Source of the DNA: JAWKJY01 sp041393535
Lineage (GTDB): Bacteria > Actinomycetota > Thermoleophilia > Gaiellales > Gaiellaceae
Length of the DNA: 64,000 nucleotides
Reading direction: 5' to 3'
Assembly: GCA_041393535.1 (NCBI GenBank)
Contig: JAWKJY010000001.1
Location: 434,001-498,000 of the forward strand
Shown: positions 9,519 through 19,104 of the stretch, piece by piece
Position numbering within the stretch: position 1 is the stretch's first letter
Layout of the letters: each line of letters opens with the position of its first letter
Made by a program: the position numbers and the translations under genes
The notes under the pieces: generated by a model
What the model was told of the DNA's origin: nothing
Database searches by the model: none
The model's input: the letters and a program-made list of their open reading frames with translations, nothing else

Positions 9519-10423
9519 GCCTCCGTGCCGCATGCGTGCAGATCGGCCCGGTCGAGAAGGACCCGGCGGCCACGCTCGCCAAGGCCGAGGAGTGGCTCGA
9601 CCGGGCAGGCGAGGCGGGCGTCGAGGTCGCCGTGCTCCCGGAGGGCCTCCTGCCCGCCTACGCCGCGATCCAGGAGGCGAAGGCGTCCGGCGACGCAGCA
9701 CGGCTCGAGGCCGTGCTGCGCGCCCTCGAGCCGATCCCCGGGCCCGCGACCGAGCGGATCGCGGCCAAGGCCCGCGCGTACGGCATGGTCGTCGCGTTCG
9801 GGATGCTCGGCTGGACGGAGGGTGCCGACCGGCCCTCGAACACCTCGATCCTGTTCGACCGCGACGGGCGGATCGTCAACGTCCACCGCAAGATCCACCT
9901 GACCCCGGTCTACGAGGCAGACGACTTCGGGCCCGGCGTCGAGCTCGCCGTCAGCGAGACCTCCGTCGGCCGCTGCGGCAACATGGTCTGCGCCGACTAC
10001 TCGCTCCCGAGACGTCGCGGATACTCGCGATCAAGGGAGCGCAGCTGCTGCTCGGCTCCCTCGCCGGCTTCTACGGGCCCGACCCGACGAAGCGCGACGG
10101 CGTCCGCCAGATGTACCTGTATGCTCGCACACGTCGCCGACCCGCGCGATCGACAACTCGGTGTTCATGGTGATGTGCAACATGTGCGGCTGGGACGGCG
10201 GCCTCGAGTTCTTCGGCCGCTCCCGGATCATCGACCCGCGCGGCGTCATCCTCGCCGAGGGCGAGGAGGAGGCGACCGGGAGCAGCTCGTGATCGCAGAC
10301 CTCGACCTCGAGGCCGGGATCGGCGACCTGCCGTTCCGGCTGATCGACCGCCGCCGCCCTGACCTCTACGGTGACCTGCTCGCGCCGAATCCGAAGCTCG
10401 GTACGATCGGCTGGAACGGGTAA
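9515..10423 (+). pseudogene. Nitrilase-family amidohydrolase, three frameshifts
   Basis: The start reads as a carbon-nitrogen hydrolase: V-L-P-E-G near residue 42 carries the catalytic Glu, H-R-K-I-H-L near 130 the Lys, and C-A-D-Y near 159 the Cys. The frame then moves at about 10000, 10130 and 10280. Each step fits loss of one base, and together they restore the original frame for the ending (L-V-I-A-D-L-D-L-E). In an intact form it would hydrolyse a nitrile or amide, for instance the half-amide left after imide opening. It overlaps hyuB by 4 bp. Sequencing error is as likely as decay. Confidence 0.7.
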
Positions 10424-10435
10424 GACCGCCCTCGG

Positions 10436-11725
10436 ATGGCTCAGACGTTCGTCGAGAAGGTGCTCGCGGCGCACGCGGGGGTGGATGCTGTCGCTCCGGG
10501 AGAGATCGTCGGCGCGCGCCTCGACATGGTCGTCTCCGACGAGCTCTCGTTCCCCGAGGTCGTCGAGCACTTCCGCGAGCTTGGCGCAGAGCGGGTCTTC
10601 GACCCGGCCCGCGTCTGCGTGATCGCCGACCACGAGAGCCCGGCGCGGACGATCGAGGCGGCCGACCGGATGGTCGTGACCCGGGCGTTCTGCCGGGAGC
10701 AGGGAATCGAGCATCTGGTCGACGTCGGCCAGGCTGGGGTGATGCACGTGACGCTCGCCGAGCGGGGGCTGGTCGCGCCGGGCGAGCTCATCCTCGGCTA
10801 CGACTCGCACATGCTGACGGCCGGTGGTGCCGGGGCGCTCGCCGTCGGCGTCGGCGCGACCGACGCCGCCGTCGCGCTCGCGTTCGGCGAGGCCTGGCTG
10901 CGCGTGCCGGAGACGGTTCGCGTGACGATCGAGGGGACGCCGCCGGGCTGGGCGGGCCCGAAGGACGTCGCGCTGCTCCTCTGCCGGCAGCTGGGCCAGG
11001 ACGGGTGCGTCTACCGGGCGGTCGAGATCGATGGCTCCTACCCGGCGGCGCTCGGGATGGACGGCCGCTTCACGCTCGCGAACATGGCGATCGAGGTCGG
11101 CGCGAAGACCGTGGCCGTCAGGCCGGACGAGACGACGGCCGCCTGGCTCGCCGGCCGCGTCGAGCGCGACTGGCAGCCCGTCTGGTCCGATCCGGACGCC
11201 CCGGTCGCCGCCGAGCACGTCGTGGACGTGTCGGGCCTGGATCCGCTGGTTGCGCTGCCGCACGCGCCCGACCTCGGCGTCCCGGTCGGTGAGGCTGGCG
11301 GCGACCACGTCGACCAGGTGTTCATCGGCACGTGCACGAACGGTCGCCTCGACGACCTCCGGGTCGCCGCGAGCGTGCTGCGCGGCCGCACCGTCCACCC
11401 GCGCACACGGCTCCTCGTCGTCCCGGCCAGCCCCGAGATCTTCAAGGCAGCGCTCGCGGAGGGGCTGATCGCGACGTTCCTCGAGGCCGGCGCCGTCGTC
11501 GGCCCGCCCGGCTGCGGCCCCTGCGCCGGCCTGCACATGGGCGTCCTCGCCGACGGCGAGGTCGGGATCGCCACGTCGAGCCGGAACTTCCCCGGCCGGA
11601 TGGGCTCGCGCGATAGCCGGCTGCTCGTCGCCGGCCCCGCCGTCGCGGCCGCGTCCGCGGTCGCCGGCCGGGTCGCCTCGCCCGAGGAGATCGCCGGCCC
11701 CGCGCCCGCGGATGGCGCCTCGTGA
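10436..11725 (+). CDS. Aconitase-family hydratase, large subunit (LeuC-like)
   Basis: A 429-residue LeuC/homoaconitase-type large subunit. The iron-sulfur ligands are visible in C-T-N-G-R (about 301-305) and G-C-G-P-C-A-G (about 360-366). The N-terminal M-A-Q-T-F-V-E-K resembles the family start. It hydrates or dehydrates a dicarboxylate with the LeuD-like subunit that overlaps its stop (GTGA). The setting with hydantoinases and a PEP-mutase-type lyase argues against leucine synthesis. It resembles the pairing of dimethylmaleate hydratase with dimethylmalate lyase in nicotinate fermentation. Confidence 0.8.
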   Translation: MAQTFVEKVLAAHAGVDAVAPGEIVGARLDMVVSDELSFPEVVEHFRELGAERVFDPARVCVIADHESPARTIEAADRMVVTRAFCREQGIEHLVDVGQAGVMHVTLAERGLVAPGELILGYDSHMLTAGGAGALAVGVGATDAAVALAFGEAWLRVPETVRVTIEGTPPGWAGPKDVALLLCRQLGQDGCVYRAVEIDGSYPAALGMDGRFTLANMAIEVGAKTVAVRPDETTAAWLAGRVERDWQPVWSDPDAPVAAEHVVDVSGLDPLVALPHAPDLGVPVGEAGGDHVDQVFIGTCTNGRLDDLRVAASVLRGRTVHPRTRLLVVPASPEIFKAALAEGLIATFLEAGAVVGPPGCGPCAGLHMGVLADGEVGIATSSRNFPGRMGSRDSRLLVAGPAVAAASAVAGRVASPEEIAGPAPADGAS

Positions 11726-12240
11726 TCGACGGTGCCGCATGGATCCTGGGCGACAACGTCTCGACCGACGAGATCCTCCCCGGCCGCTACATGGGCCTGA
11801 CCGACCTGGCCGCGCTCGGCCGGCACGCGCTCGAGGGCGTCGTGCCCGGCCTGCCGGCCCGGATCGCGCCCGGCGACGTCCTCGTCGGCGGCCGCAACTT
11901 CGGCACCGGCAGCTCGCGCGAGCAGGCGCCCGTCGCGCTTCGCGAGGCCGGCTTCGGCGCGATCGTCGCCGCCTCCTTCGCCCGGATCTTCTTCCGCAAC
12001 TGCCTGAACGTCGGCCTGCCCGTGCTCTGGTCGCCGACCGCGGCCGCCGAGGCACGGGAGGGTGACCGGCTCCTGATCGACCCCGCTTCGGGCACCATCC
12101 GCAACGTGACGAGGGGGACTGAGCACGTGGTTCCACCACTACCCGCCTTCGCGCAGGCGATCGTCGCCGGCGGCGGCCTGATGCCGTACGCGCGCGCACG
12201 CCTCGGCCGAACGCTCGTCCCGAGAGCCGGCGAGTCGTGA
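11722..12240 (+). CDS. Aconitase-family hydratase, small subunit (LeuD-like)
   Basis: A 172-residue LeuD-type swivelling domain. Family residues are visible in N-V-S-T-D-E-I-L-P near residue 11, G-G-R-N-F-G-T-G-S-S-R-E near 55 and F-A-R-I-F-F-R-N near 87. GTG start overlaps the large-subunit stop, and its own stop overlaps the start of the lyase gene. It forms the substrate-binding half of the dehydratase. Short LeuD forms like this are typical of archaeal/homoaconitase-type enzymes. Confidence 0.8.
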   Translation: MIDGAAWILGDNVSTDEILPGRYMGLTDLAALGRHALEGVVPGLPARIAPGDVLVGGRNFGTGSSREQAPVALREAGFGAIVAASFARIFFRNCLNVGLPVLWSPTAAAEAREGDRLLIDPASGTIRNVTRGTEHVVPPLPAFAQAIVAGGGLMPYARARLGRTLVPRAGES

Positions 12241-13098
12241 CGGCTGCCGCCGTGCTGCGCGGCTTCCTGCACGACGGCCGCACCCGCCTCGTCGTCTCCG
12301 CCTACGACGCGCTGACCGCCCGGATCGCCGTCGCTGCGGGCGTCGAGGTGCTCCACCTGACCGGGTTCGGCACCGCGGCTGCGCTCACCGGCGGACCCGA
12401 CATCGGCCTCGTCACGCAGACCGAGATGGTCGACACCTGCCGACGCATCTGCGACGCCGTCGAGACGCCGCTGCTCGCCGACGCCGACACCGGCTACGGC
12501 AACCCGCTCAACGTCCACCGCACCGTCCGCCTCTTCGAGGCTGCCGGCGCCGCCGGCGTCCACCTCGAGGACCAGATCACGCCGAAGCGCTGCGGCCACA
12601 TGGCCGGCAAGCAGGTGATCCCCCAGGCCGAGATGGTCGCGAAGATCCGGGCGGCCTGCGACGCGCGCCGAGACGACGGGTTCGTGATCTGCGCCCGCAC
12701 GGACGCGCGCTCGGTCGAGGGCCTGGACGCGGCGCTCGAGCGGGCCGCCGCCTACGTCGAGGCCGGCGCCGACATGCTCTTCGTCGAGGCACCGCAGAGC
12801 GAGGACGAGATCGTCCGGATCGCGCGCGAGCTGACCGCGCCGCAGCTGTTCAACTGGGCGTACGACGGGCTCACCCCGCACGTCTCCAGGGCGTGGCTCG
12901 AGCAGCTCGGCTTCGCGCTCGTCCCTTCGCCGACGTCGCCTCCGCCGTCCACCGCGCCCACACGACCTTCGTCCACCGGCTCGCCGCCGCCGACTCGCTC
13001 GACGAGGTCGCCGACCTCGTCACCGGCTTCGACACGTTCAACGACTTCGTCGGCCTCCCTGACTGGCGGGCCCTCGAGCGCCGCTACACGGCGGATGA
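12237..13098 (+). pseudogene. PEP mutase/isocitrate lyase family enzyme, frameshifted
   Basis: The first 228 residues read cleanly as a member of this (beta-alpha)8 lyase superfamily. There is a Mg-site A-D-A-D-T-G-Y-G-N near residue 80, H-L-E-D-Q near 109 and a K-R-C-G-H loop near 116, the catalytic-Cys position of (methyl)isocitrate lyases. The frame shifts near 12925 and again near 13090; both fit loss of one base, and the repaired length would be 287 residues. It probably cleaves a malate-type acid made by the LeuCD-like hydratase into pyruvate or glyoxylate plus a second acid. The end overlaps the next ATG. Confidence 0.7.
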
Positions 13099-15143
13099 CG
13101 ATGGCCTACGCGCTCGCGATCGACGTCGGCGGCACGTTCACGGACGTCGTCCTGACCGACCTGCGCGACGGCACGCACGTGCTCGCGAAGACGCCGACCA
13201 CCCCGGCCGACCCGTCCGTCGGCGTGCTCGAGGGCATCGCCCGCGCAGCCGAACGCGCCGGCGCCGCCCCAGCAGACGTGCGTGCGCCCACTACGGGACG
13301 ACCGCCGCCGTCAACGCGCTCCTCACCCGCTCCGGCGCACGCGTCGGGCTGCTCGTCACCGAGGGCTTCCGCGAGGTCCTCCACCTCGCTCGCTCCCAGA
13401 CGCCCGGCCCGCTCGTCGGCTGGCTCGTGATGGACAAGCCCGACCCGCTCGCCGACCTCGAGCTAACCCGCGAGATCCCCGAGCGCGCCCGACCCGACGG
13501 CACGATCGAACGGCCCCTCGACCCGCACGCCACCAGGCGGGCCGTCGGCGAGCTCGTCGAGCCCGGCGCCGAGGCGATCGCCGTCGTCTTCCTCCACGGC
13601 TACGCCAACCCGGAGAACGAGCGCGCCGCCGCCGCGATCGCAGCCGAGATCGCACCCGGCATCCCGATCTCGATCTCGAGCGACGTCCTGCCCGAGTACC
13701 GCGAGTACGAGCGCGCGCCGTCACCACCGTCGCGAACGCGTTCGTCATGCCCTCCGTCTCCCGGTCGCTCGACGAGCTCGAGCAGCGCCCTCGCCGCCGG
13801 CGGCTGGAACCTCGCCGTCAGCATCGTCCGCTCCGACGGCGGCCTCATGTCCGCCCGCGCTGCCGCCGCGCGGCCGGTCGAGACGATCTTCTCCGGCCCC
13901 TCCGGCGGCGTCGCCGGCGCGCTCGCGATCGCCCGCGGCGCCGGCCTCCAGAACATCCTCACGCTCGACATGGGCGGCACCTCCACCGACGTCTCGCTCT
14001 GCCTGCGCGGCGAAGCCGTCGTCGCCCGCGAGCGTCGTCGGCGACTTCCCGATCCGCGCGCCGAGCGTCGACGTCCGCTCGATCGGCGCCGGCGGCGGCT
14101 CGATCGCTGGTCCCCGACACCTGCGCGCGCTGCGCGTCGGCCCCCAGTCCGCGGGCGCCGAACCAGGCCCCGCCTGCTACGGCCGCGGCGGCGACCAGCC
14201 CACCGTCACCGACGCGAACCTCGTCCTCGGCCGCCTGCCGGGCGCGCTCCTCGGCGGCGCCATGGAGCTCGACCACGCCCGGGCCGAAGCCGTCGTCGGG
14301 ACGCTCGCCGAGCGGCTCGGCCTCGAGCTGCTCGCCGCCGCCCAAGGCATCGTCGACATCGTCGACGAGACCAGGCCGGCGCCCTGCGCGTCATGTCCGT
14401 CGAGCGCGGCCTCGACCCGCGCCGCTTCGCGCTCGTCGCCTTCGGCGGCGCCGGCCCGCTGCACGCCAACGCCCTCGCCGTGCTGCTCGGCTGCTACCCG
14501 GTGCTGATCCCGCCGAGCCCCGGCGTCCTCTCCGCCTACGGCTTCCACACCGTCGGCCACCGCGCGACCTTCACGCGCACGTCGATCCGACCCATCACCC
14601 AGAGACCGTTCCCGTCATCCGCGCCACCTGCCACGAGCTGCGCGACCAGGCGCTCGCCTGGCTCGCCGCCGAGGACGTGGCCGGCGGCGAGCTCTCCTAC
14701 TCCTGCGACCTGCGGTTCCTCCGCCAGGGCTACGAGCTGAGATCCCGTTCGCGGCCGACGAGCTCGACGGCCGCTGGGACGAGGCGATCGACGGACGCTT
14801 CCGCAGCGCCCACGAGCGCCTCTACGGCTTCGTCCCCGACGCCGACGTCGAGGTCGTCAACCTCCGCGTCGAGGCCAAGGCGGAGGCGACGTTCCTGCTC
14901 CCCGACGAGCACGAGCTCGTCCCCGGCGACGGCGGCCAGGCACTCCTGCGCTCCGAGCCCGTCGTCGTCGGCCGCGACCGCTGGCGCGCCCCGATCTACG
15001 ACCGGGCGAGCCTGCGCGCCGGCGACCTGATCGCGGGCCCCGCCATCGTCCTGCAGGAGGACACCACCACCCTCGTCCTGCCCGGCCACGTCGCCACGAT
15101 CGACGCACGGCTCAACCTGCTGATCCACCCGGAGGGACATTGA
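13095..15143 (+). pseudogene. Second hydantoinase/oxoprolinase subunit A, many frameshifts
   Basis: The start reads A-I-D-V-G-G-T-F-T-D, and later blocks G-G-T-S-T-D, S-I-G-A-G-G-G-S-I-A and A-F-G-G-A-G-P-L-H match HyuA. These lie in different frames: changes occur near 13280, 13720, 13780, 14030, about 14105-14130, 14372, 14580 and 14738. Most fit a missing base; a few need two missing or one extra. The ending is in frame and overlaps the TTG start of the hyuB-like gene. If the breaks are real the subunit is dead. If they are sequencing errors, it is the partner of 15140-16858. Confidence 0.75.
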
Positions 15144-16858
15144 GCCGAAGCCGACGCACGCCACCAGCCGTCGACCTGGTCACCGTCGAGCTGATCGAAC
15201 GCGCCCTGCGCAGCCTCCGCGACGAGATGGACGCCGTCGTCTGGCGCAGCGCCATGTCCCCGATCATCCGCGAGCAGCACGACGAGTTCCCCCTCGTCAC
15301 CAACGCGGACGGCCTGATGCTCGTCGGCCAGTTCGGCTCCTACGTCCCGCAGCTGCTCCAGACGTTCGACGAGGAGATCGACGCCGGCGACGTCATCCTC
15401 CAGTCCGACCCGTACCTCTGCGACGGCGCGATCCAGCACACGCCCGACTGGCTCGTCCTCGTCCCGATCGACTACGAGGGCCGCCGGATCGGCTACACGT
15501 CGATGTTCGGGCACATGCTCGACGTCGGCGGCGCCGTCCCCGGCAGCATGGCCGCCACCGCCAAGTCGATCTGGGACGAGGGGCTGCGCATCCCGCCGCT
15601 CAAGCTGTTCGCGCGCGGCGAGCTCAACCGCGCCGTCCTCAAGCTGATCATGCGGAACTCGCGCACCCCCGAGATGAACGAGGCCGACCTGTTCGCGATC
15701 GTCGCCGCCTGCTCGACCGGCGCACAGCGCGTCTGCGAGCTCTGCGACCGCTTCGGCGTCGACGCCTACCTCGCCGCCTGCGACGCGATGCTCGACCGCA
15801 CCCGCGAGGCGATGCTGCGGATCATCCACCGCTACATCCCCGAGACCCCCGTCGCCTTCACCGACGTCGTCGACGACGACGGCCAGGGCAACGGCCCCTT
15901 CGCGATGACCCTCACCGTCCACCGCGACGGCGACCGCGCGATCTTCGACTGGACGGGCACCGCCGAGCAGGCCCCCGGGCCGATCAACCTGCTCACGCAC
16001 GAGGGCCTCTTCAAGATGTTCGTCGGGATCTACCTGATCATGGCGTTCGACCCGGAGATCCTCTTCAACGAGGGCTTCCACGACCTCTTCGAGGTCGTGC
16101 TCCCGGAGGGGACGATCGTCAAGCCCCGCTTCCCGGCCCCGCTCGGGCTGCTCAACATCTCGCTCGCCCGCCAGCTCGACGTCGTCCAGGGCGTCCTCGC
16201 CCGCTGCGCGCCCGAGTACGCCGCCGGCGCCGGCTACGGGTCGAGCCCGGCCCTCACCTACTCCGGCAGCGACGCCCGCGGCCGCTACTTCCAGCTCGGC
16301 GAGATCTCCTACGGCGGCCTGCCCGGCCGACCCCGGGGCGACGGCCTCGACGGCCACTCCTGGTGGCCGCTGTTCACCAGCATCCCCACCGAGTACATCG
16401 AGAGCTACTACCCGGTCGTCGTCGAGCGCTACCGATCGATCCCCGACTCCGGCGGTCCCGGCCGCCACCGTGGCGGCAACGGCATCGAGAAGGTCTACCG
16501 CTTCGAGGCGCCCGGCGAGATCACGATCCAGGACGATCGCTGGCAGAGCCGCCCCTGGGGCGTCGAGGGCGGCCTCGAAGGCGAGCCGTCGCGCAAGGAG
16601 CTCCTGCGCGCGGACGGCACCCGCGTCGAGCTGCCGTCGAAGTGCGACCTCGTCCCCGTCAGCCCCGGCGATCGGCTGGTCTTCGTCACCGCCGGCGCCG
16701 GCGGCCTCGGCGACCCCGGCGAGCGCGACCCTCAGGCGACCCTGCTCGACCTCCGCCGCGGCCTCGTCAGCGAGCAGGCGGCCCGCGACCGCTACGGGCT
16801 CGACCTCCCGCCCCGGAAGCCGCGGGCCGCGAAGGCGCTCAGCCAAGCCGGAGACTAG
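15140..16858 (+). CDS. hyuB: Second hydantoinase/oxoprolinase subunit B
   Basis: A 572-residue HyuB family protein, intact, with S-P-I-I-R-E-Q-H-D-E near residue 44, S-D-P-Y-L-C-D-G near 90 and G-G-P-G-R-H-R-G-G-N-G near 437. The TTG start overlaps the stop of the broken hyuA copy (TTGA); a leading basic stretch precedes the conserved domain. It is clearly diverged from the first HyuB, so the two pairs probably act on different ring compounds of one pathway. Confidence 0.8.
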   Translation: MSRSRRTPPAVDLVTVELIERALRSLRDEMDAVVWRSAMSPIIREQHDEFPLVTNADGLMLVGQFGSYVPQLLQTFDEEIDAGDVILQSDPYLCDGAIQHTPDWLVLVPIDYEGRRIGYTSMFGHMLDVGGAVPGSMAATAKSIWDEGLRIPPLKLFARGELNRAVLKLIMRNSRTPEMNEADLFAIVAACSTGAQRVCELCDRFGVDAYLAACDAMLDRTREAMLRIIHRYIPETPVAFTDVVDDDGQGNGPFAMTLTVHRDGDRAIFDWTGTAEQAPGPINLLTHEGLFKMFVGIYLIMAFDPEILFNEGFHDLFEVVLPEGTIVKPRFPAPLGLLNISLARQLDVVQGVLARCAPEYAAGAGYGSSPALTYSGSDARGRYFQLGEISYGGLPGRPRGDGLDGHSWWPLFTSIPTEYIESYYPVVVERYRSIPDSGGPGRHRGGNGIEKVYRFEAPGEITIQDDRWQSRPWGVEGGLEGEPSRKELLRADGTRVELPSKCDLVPVSPGDRLVFVTAGAGGLGDPGERDPQATLLDLRRGLVSEQAARDRYGLDLPPRKPRAAKALSQAGD

Positions 16859-16865
16859 ACCGGCC

Positions 16866-17297
16866 GTGGCGGAAACCCCCGAGCGGCAGGTCGCCGAGCG
16901 GATCTGCGCCGCGATCTCCCGCGGCGACGTCGACCTCGCCCTCGCGCAGTTCTCCCCCGACGCGACCCTGCACGTCGACGGGTTCGCGCCCGGCGGCCTC
17001 GCCGCGGCCCGCCGCTGGCTCGAGGCGCTAACCGTCGCGTTCCCGGACGCCTACGCGCAGGTGCTCGAGGCGCCGCGTGGCAGCACCGGCCCATTCCCGA
17101 TCGCGTTCGGCGGCACCCAGCGCGAGCCGTTCGCCACGCCGTTCGGGACGGTACCGTCGAGCGGCCGGTCCGTCAGCCTCCGTGAGACCGTGACGCTCGA
17201 GGTCGAGGGCGGCCGCGTCGTCACCCTTCACACGACGCTCGACCGGCTCGCGTTCGTCTACCAGCTCGGGCTCGTACCCCAGCCCCGGCCAGGCTGA
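16866..17297 (+). CDS. SnoaL-like/ester cyclase family protein
   Basis: A 143-residue small alpha+beta protein of the SnoaL/NTF2-like fold, with the family-like N-terminus A-E-R-I-C-A-A-I-S-R-G-D-V-D and F-S-P-D-A-T-L-H-V-D-G. It starts with GTG 7 bases after the hyuB stop and is the last gene of the catabolic operon. Members are cyclases, isomerases or hydrolases with little sequence conservation, so the reaction cannot be stated. Confidence 0.6.
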   Translation: MAETPERQVAERICAAISRGDVDLALAQFSPDATLHVDGFAPGGLAAARRWLEALTVAFPDAYAQVLEAPRGSTGPFPIAFGGTQREPFATPFGTVPSSGRSVSLRETVTLEVEGGRVVTLHTTLDRLAFVYQLGLVPQPRPG

Positions 17298-17300
17298 GCG

Positions 17301-17513
17301 CTATGCGTCCCCGTACAGCTCGTCGTCTCCAGGACGGACGCCGTAGCGCTGCAGGGACTGCAGGCGCCGCGTCTCCCGGTGGCGCTGGTAGACGCGCAGC
17401 ATCTCCCGGAACAGCTCGCTCTTCGTCCGCCCCTCCTCGACCGCGATGCGCTCGAACGCCTTCGCCATTTCGGGCGGCATCGAGACCGCCATGACCTTCG
17501 ACTCGCGCCCCAT
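17301..17513 (-). CDS. Ribbon-helix-helix (CopG/RHH) antitoxin-like protein, orphan
   Basis: A 70-residue protein whose first half, A-V-S-M-P-P-E-M-A-K-A-F-E-R-I-A then G-R-T-K-S-E-L-F-R-E-M-L, is a typical ribbon-helix-helix DNA-binding domain. Such proteins are usually antitoxins that repress their own promoter. No toxin gene follows on the minus strand: its end is 4 bp from the end of the SnoaL-like gene. It is either an orphan or a free-standing regulator. Confidence 0.65.
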   Translation of the reverse strand: MGRESKVMAVSMPPEMAKAFERIAVEEGRTKSELFREMLRVYQRHRETRRLQSLQRYGVRPGDDELYGDA

Positions 17514-17517
17514 TGCA

Positions 17518-17528
17518 ATACCAAGTAT
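17518..17528. promoter_or_regulatory. Palindrome at the promoter of the RHH gene
   Basis: A perfect ATAC-CAA-GTAT inverted repeat lies 5 bases upstream of the RHH start codon, in an AT-rich patch. Position and symmetry suit an autoregulatory operator. The 4-base arms are short, so chance is possible. Confidence 0.3.
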
Positions 17529-17691
17529 GAACGACCCAGCGGATGCGTCGCCACTGGAACCGCAGTATCAGCTCTCGCCGCGGGAAGTCCGCGAGCCGGT
17601 CAGGCGCACGGTGGTGAAGTCGCTTCCGACGAGTGGCGCGAACCTATTCAGGCCGGGCTTCCGAGACCCAGCCGATCTCTTGGACCGATGA
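17527..17691 (+). CDS. Hypothetical small protein
   Basis: A 54-codon frame starting MNDPADASPLEPQ, divergent from the RHH gene. It runs into the left end of repeat copy 1. No domain is recognised and there is no good ribosome site. It could be a remnant of an interrupted gene. Confidence 0.2.
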   Translation: MNDPADASPLEPQYQLSPREVREPVRRTVVKSLPTSGANLFRPGFRDPADLLDR

Positions 17692-17940
17692 GGCCAACCC
17701 GGCTCGGAGAGCTCGTGTTGACGGCGGGTTCGCCCCCAAAATGGTTGGCCAATCCGGCAACAAACGTCGACTAGGAGCGCGCGTTGATTTGACGGTATTG
17801 CAGGTATTTTCGGGACGGAGCGGCGAGGGAGTCGAACCCTCCAAACGTGGGGTTGCCACGTCGGGCCGATTTTGAAGGTGGAGATAGAAGTTGGCGGTTT
17901 ACAGGCAATTCTTCAGCTGTTCGCCAAGGTGTTCGCCAGC
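17674..17940 (-). repeat. ~267-bp direct repeat copy 1 with tRNA(Sec)-like 3' half (putative att scar)
   Basis: This is the first of three copies of about 267 bp, all in the same orientation (others at 24862 and 59326). Positions 17814-17878 are a 65-bp core identical in all copies. Read on the minus strand, the core gives a CTTCAAA loop, a 6-bp variable-arm stem (ACGTGG/CCACGT), a perfect T-arm (GAGGG-TTCGACT-CCCTC) and an 8-base acceptor strand GCCGCTCC followed by G. These traits match the 3' half of a selenocysteine tRNA. No 5' half is present, so it is not a working gene. Flanks of the core diverge between copies but keep the same length. Confidence 0.7.
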
Positions 17941-18068
17941 AGTGTCTCGGTGTCTCTCTGTGGGGTGGGAGGGTGTCGCCTTGGTTAGGGGCGAGGGGGC
18001 GTCTGCGGCGGCCTTGCGTGGCCGCGCCGGGGAGGGGCTCGCTTGGCTGCGGTCAGGCTCGGTGCGGG

Positions 18069-18485
18069 TTACCGGCGGAGGACGTCGGATGCGTGGTCGA
18101 GGAGGATCTTGGCTCGTCGCAGGGCGGTCGTGAGCTGGCGTTGTGTGATCGGGATCAGTCCGTATTGGGCGCTGTCCTTGAGGTCGATCAGCTCGAGCAG
18201 TGCCTTTGCTGCGCGGTCGCCTTCGGGGACGATCTGGCGGAGCAGTGCTGCGGCTTCGCGGTGGTCGTCGCCGCGTGAGCGGCGGCCGAGTGCGGCGCAG
18301 CAGGCGGCGTCGGCGGAGGCGATGCCGGAGAGCACTGCGAGTGCGGCGGCGACGCTGCGTGATGCGGGTAGGTCGTGTTCGGCGGCGGCGAGTTCGGCGA
18401 CCTCGAGTGCTTTGGCGGCGTTGTCGAGCCGGGTTCGTGCCTGGGCGCGGTCGCAGGTCTGGGTGCGTCCGGTTCGCCGGGTCAT
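18069..18485 (-). CDS. HEPN-like protein (putative toxin of an MNT-HEPN pair)
   Basis: A 138-residue, largely helical protein. The central block A-S-A-D-A-A-C-C-A-A-L-G, then R-S-R-G-D-D-H, resembles HEPN proteins in which an R-x4-6-H motif makes the RNase site. Its ATG overlaps the stop of the nucleotidyltransferase gene (ATGA), the usual MNT-HEPN order. In such pairs the nucleotidyltransferase blocks the HEPN RNase by AMP transfer. The pair lies next to repeat copy 1. The HEPN call rests on short motifs and context. Confidence 0.55.
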   Translation of the reverse strand: MTRRTGRTQTCDRAQARTRLDNAAKALEVAELAAAEHDLPASRSVAAALAVLSGIASADAACCAALGRRSRGDDHREAAALLRQIVPEGDRAAKALLELIDLKDSAQYGLIPITQRQLTTALRRAKILLDHASDVLRR

Positions 18486-19104
18486 CGGCGTGCTCGCAGA
18501 AGCTCGTTCGGGGCTGGGCCGGCGAGCGCGATCGCTTCGCGTTGGAGCTCGTCGACGATCGGTGGTCGTTCGCGCCGTAGCCGGCGGAGATCAGTGGCGG
18601 AGACTTCGGCAAGCGCGGCCTGGTTCCCTGTCCAGGCGTGGATCCGCTCGGAGAGGCGTGCCAGTTGGCCGCGCCAGACCGCGTCATCTTCCGGCAGGCG
18701 GTCCGGTCGGACGAGGAAGACGTCGATGTCGCTGTGGATGTCGCCGTCGCCGCGCGCGGCGGAGCCGAACAGGGACACGTGGGACGGGGCGATCTCCCAG
18801 CTGGTGATCTCGTCGCGCAGCCGTCGCTCGAGCTCGGCGCGGATCGCGGCGAGCGACTCGATCGCCGCCGCCGCGAGGTGTTCGCGGTTGAGCGTGTAGA
18901 GGTAGGCGTTGCCTGCCTCCTCGGCCGTGCGACGCCTTCAGCGGCGAGACGTCTCAGGGCGGCGTTGACGGTCGGTTGCGACCCACTGCGCACGAGTCTC
19001 GCGACCTCGCGCCCCGTTAGCGGCCGGGTCGTGCCGTGCAACACCAGCAGGACTTCCGCGTCGACCGGCGACCGGATCACCGCCCAGGGCGAGGACAGAT
19101 TCAT
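18482..19104 (-). pseudogene. HTH plus MNT-type nucleotidyltransferase (antitoxin-like), frameshifted
   Basis: The N-terminus (about 60 residues) is a winged-helix-like domain, with G-R-E-V-A-R-L-V-R-S-G-S-Q-P-T-V as recognition region. The rest, in another frame, is a minimal nucleotidyltransferase: L-F-G-S-A-A-R-G-D then D-I-D-V-F-L-V, with the two metal-binding Asp. The frame changes near 18930. Adding one base gives 208 codons, so a single lost base explains it. The intact nucleotidyltransferase part is 18482-18778. Partner of the HEPN-like gene. Confidence 0.65.

Noticed and set aside
10436..12240. Leucine-pathway isopropylmalate isomerase
   Set aside because: No other leu gene is near, and the operon is catabolic. 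The family is kept but the leucine role is not assigned.
17814..17878. A functional selenocysteine tRNA gene
   Set aside because: Only the 3' half is present in all three copies; no matching 5' acceptor strand (GGAGCGGC) or D-arm lies within the needed distance, and no UGA-containing selenoprotein gene was seen.
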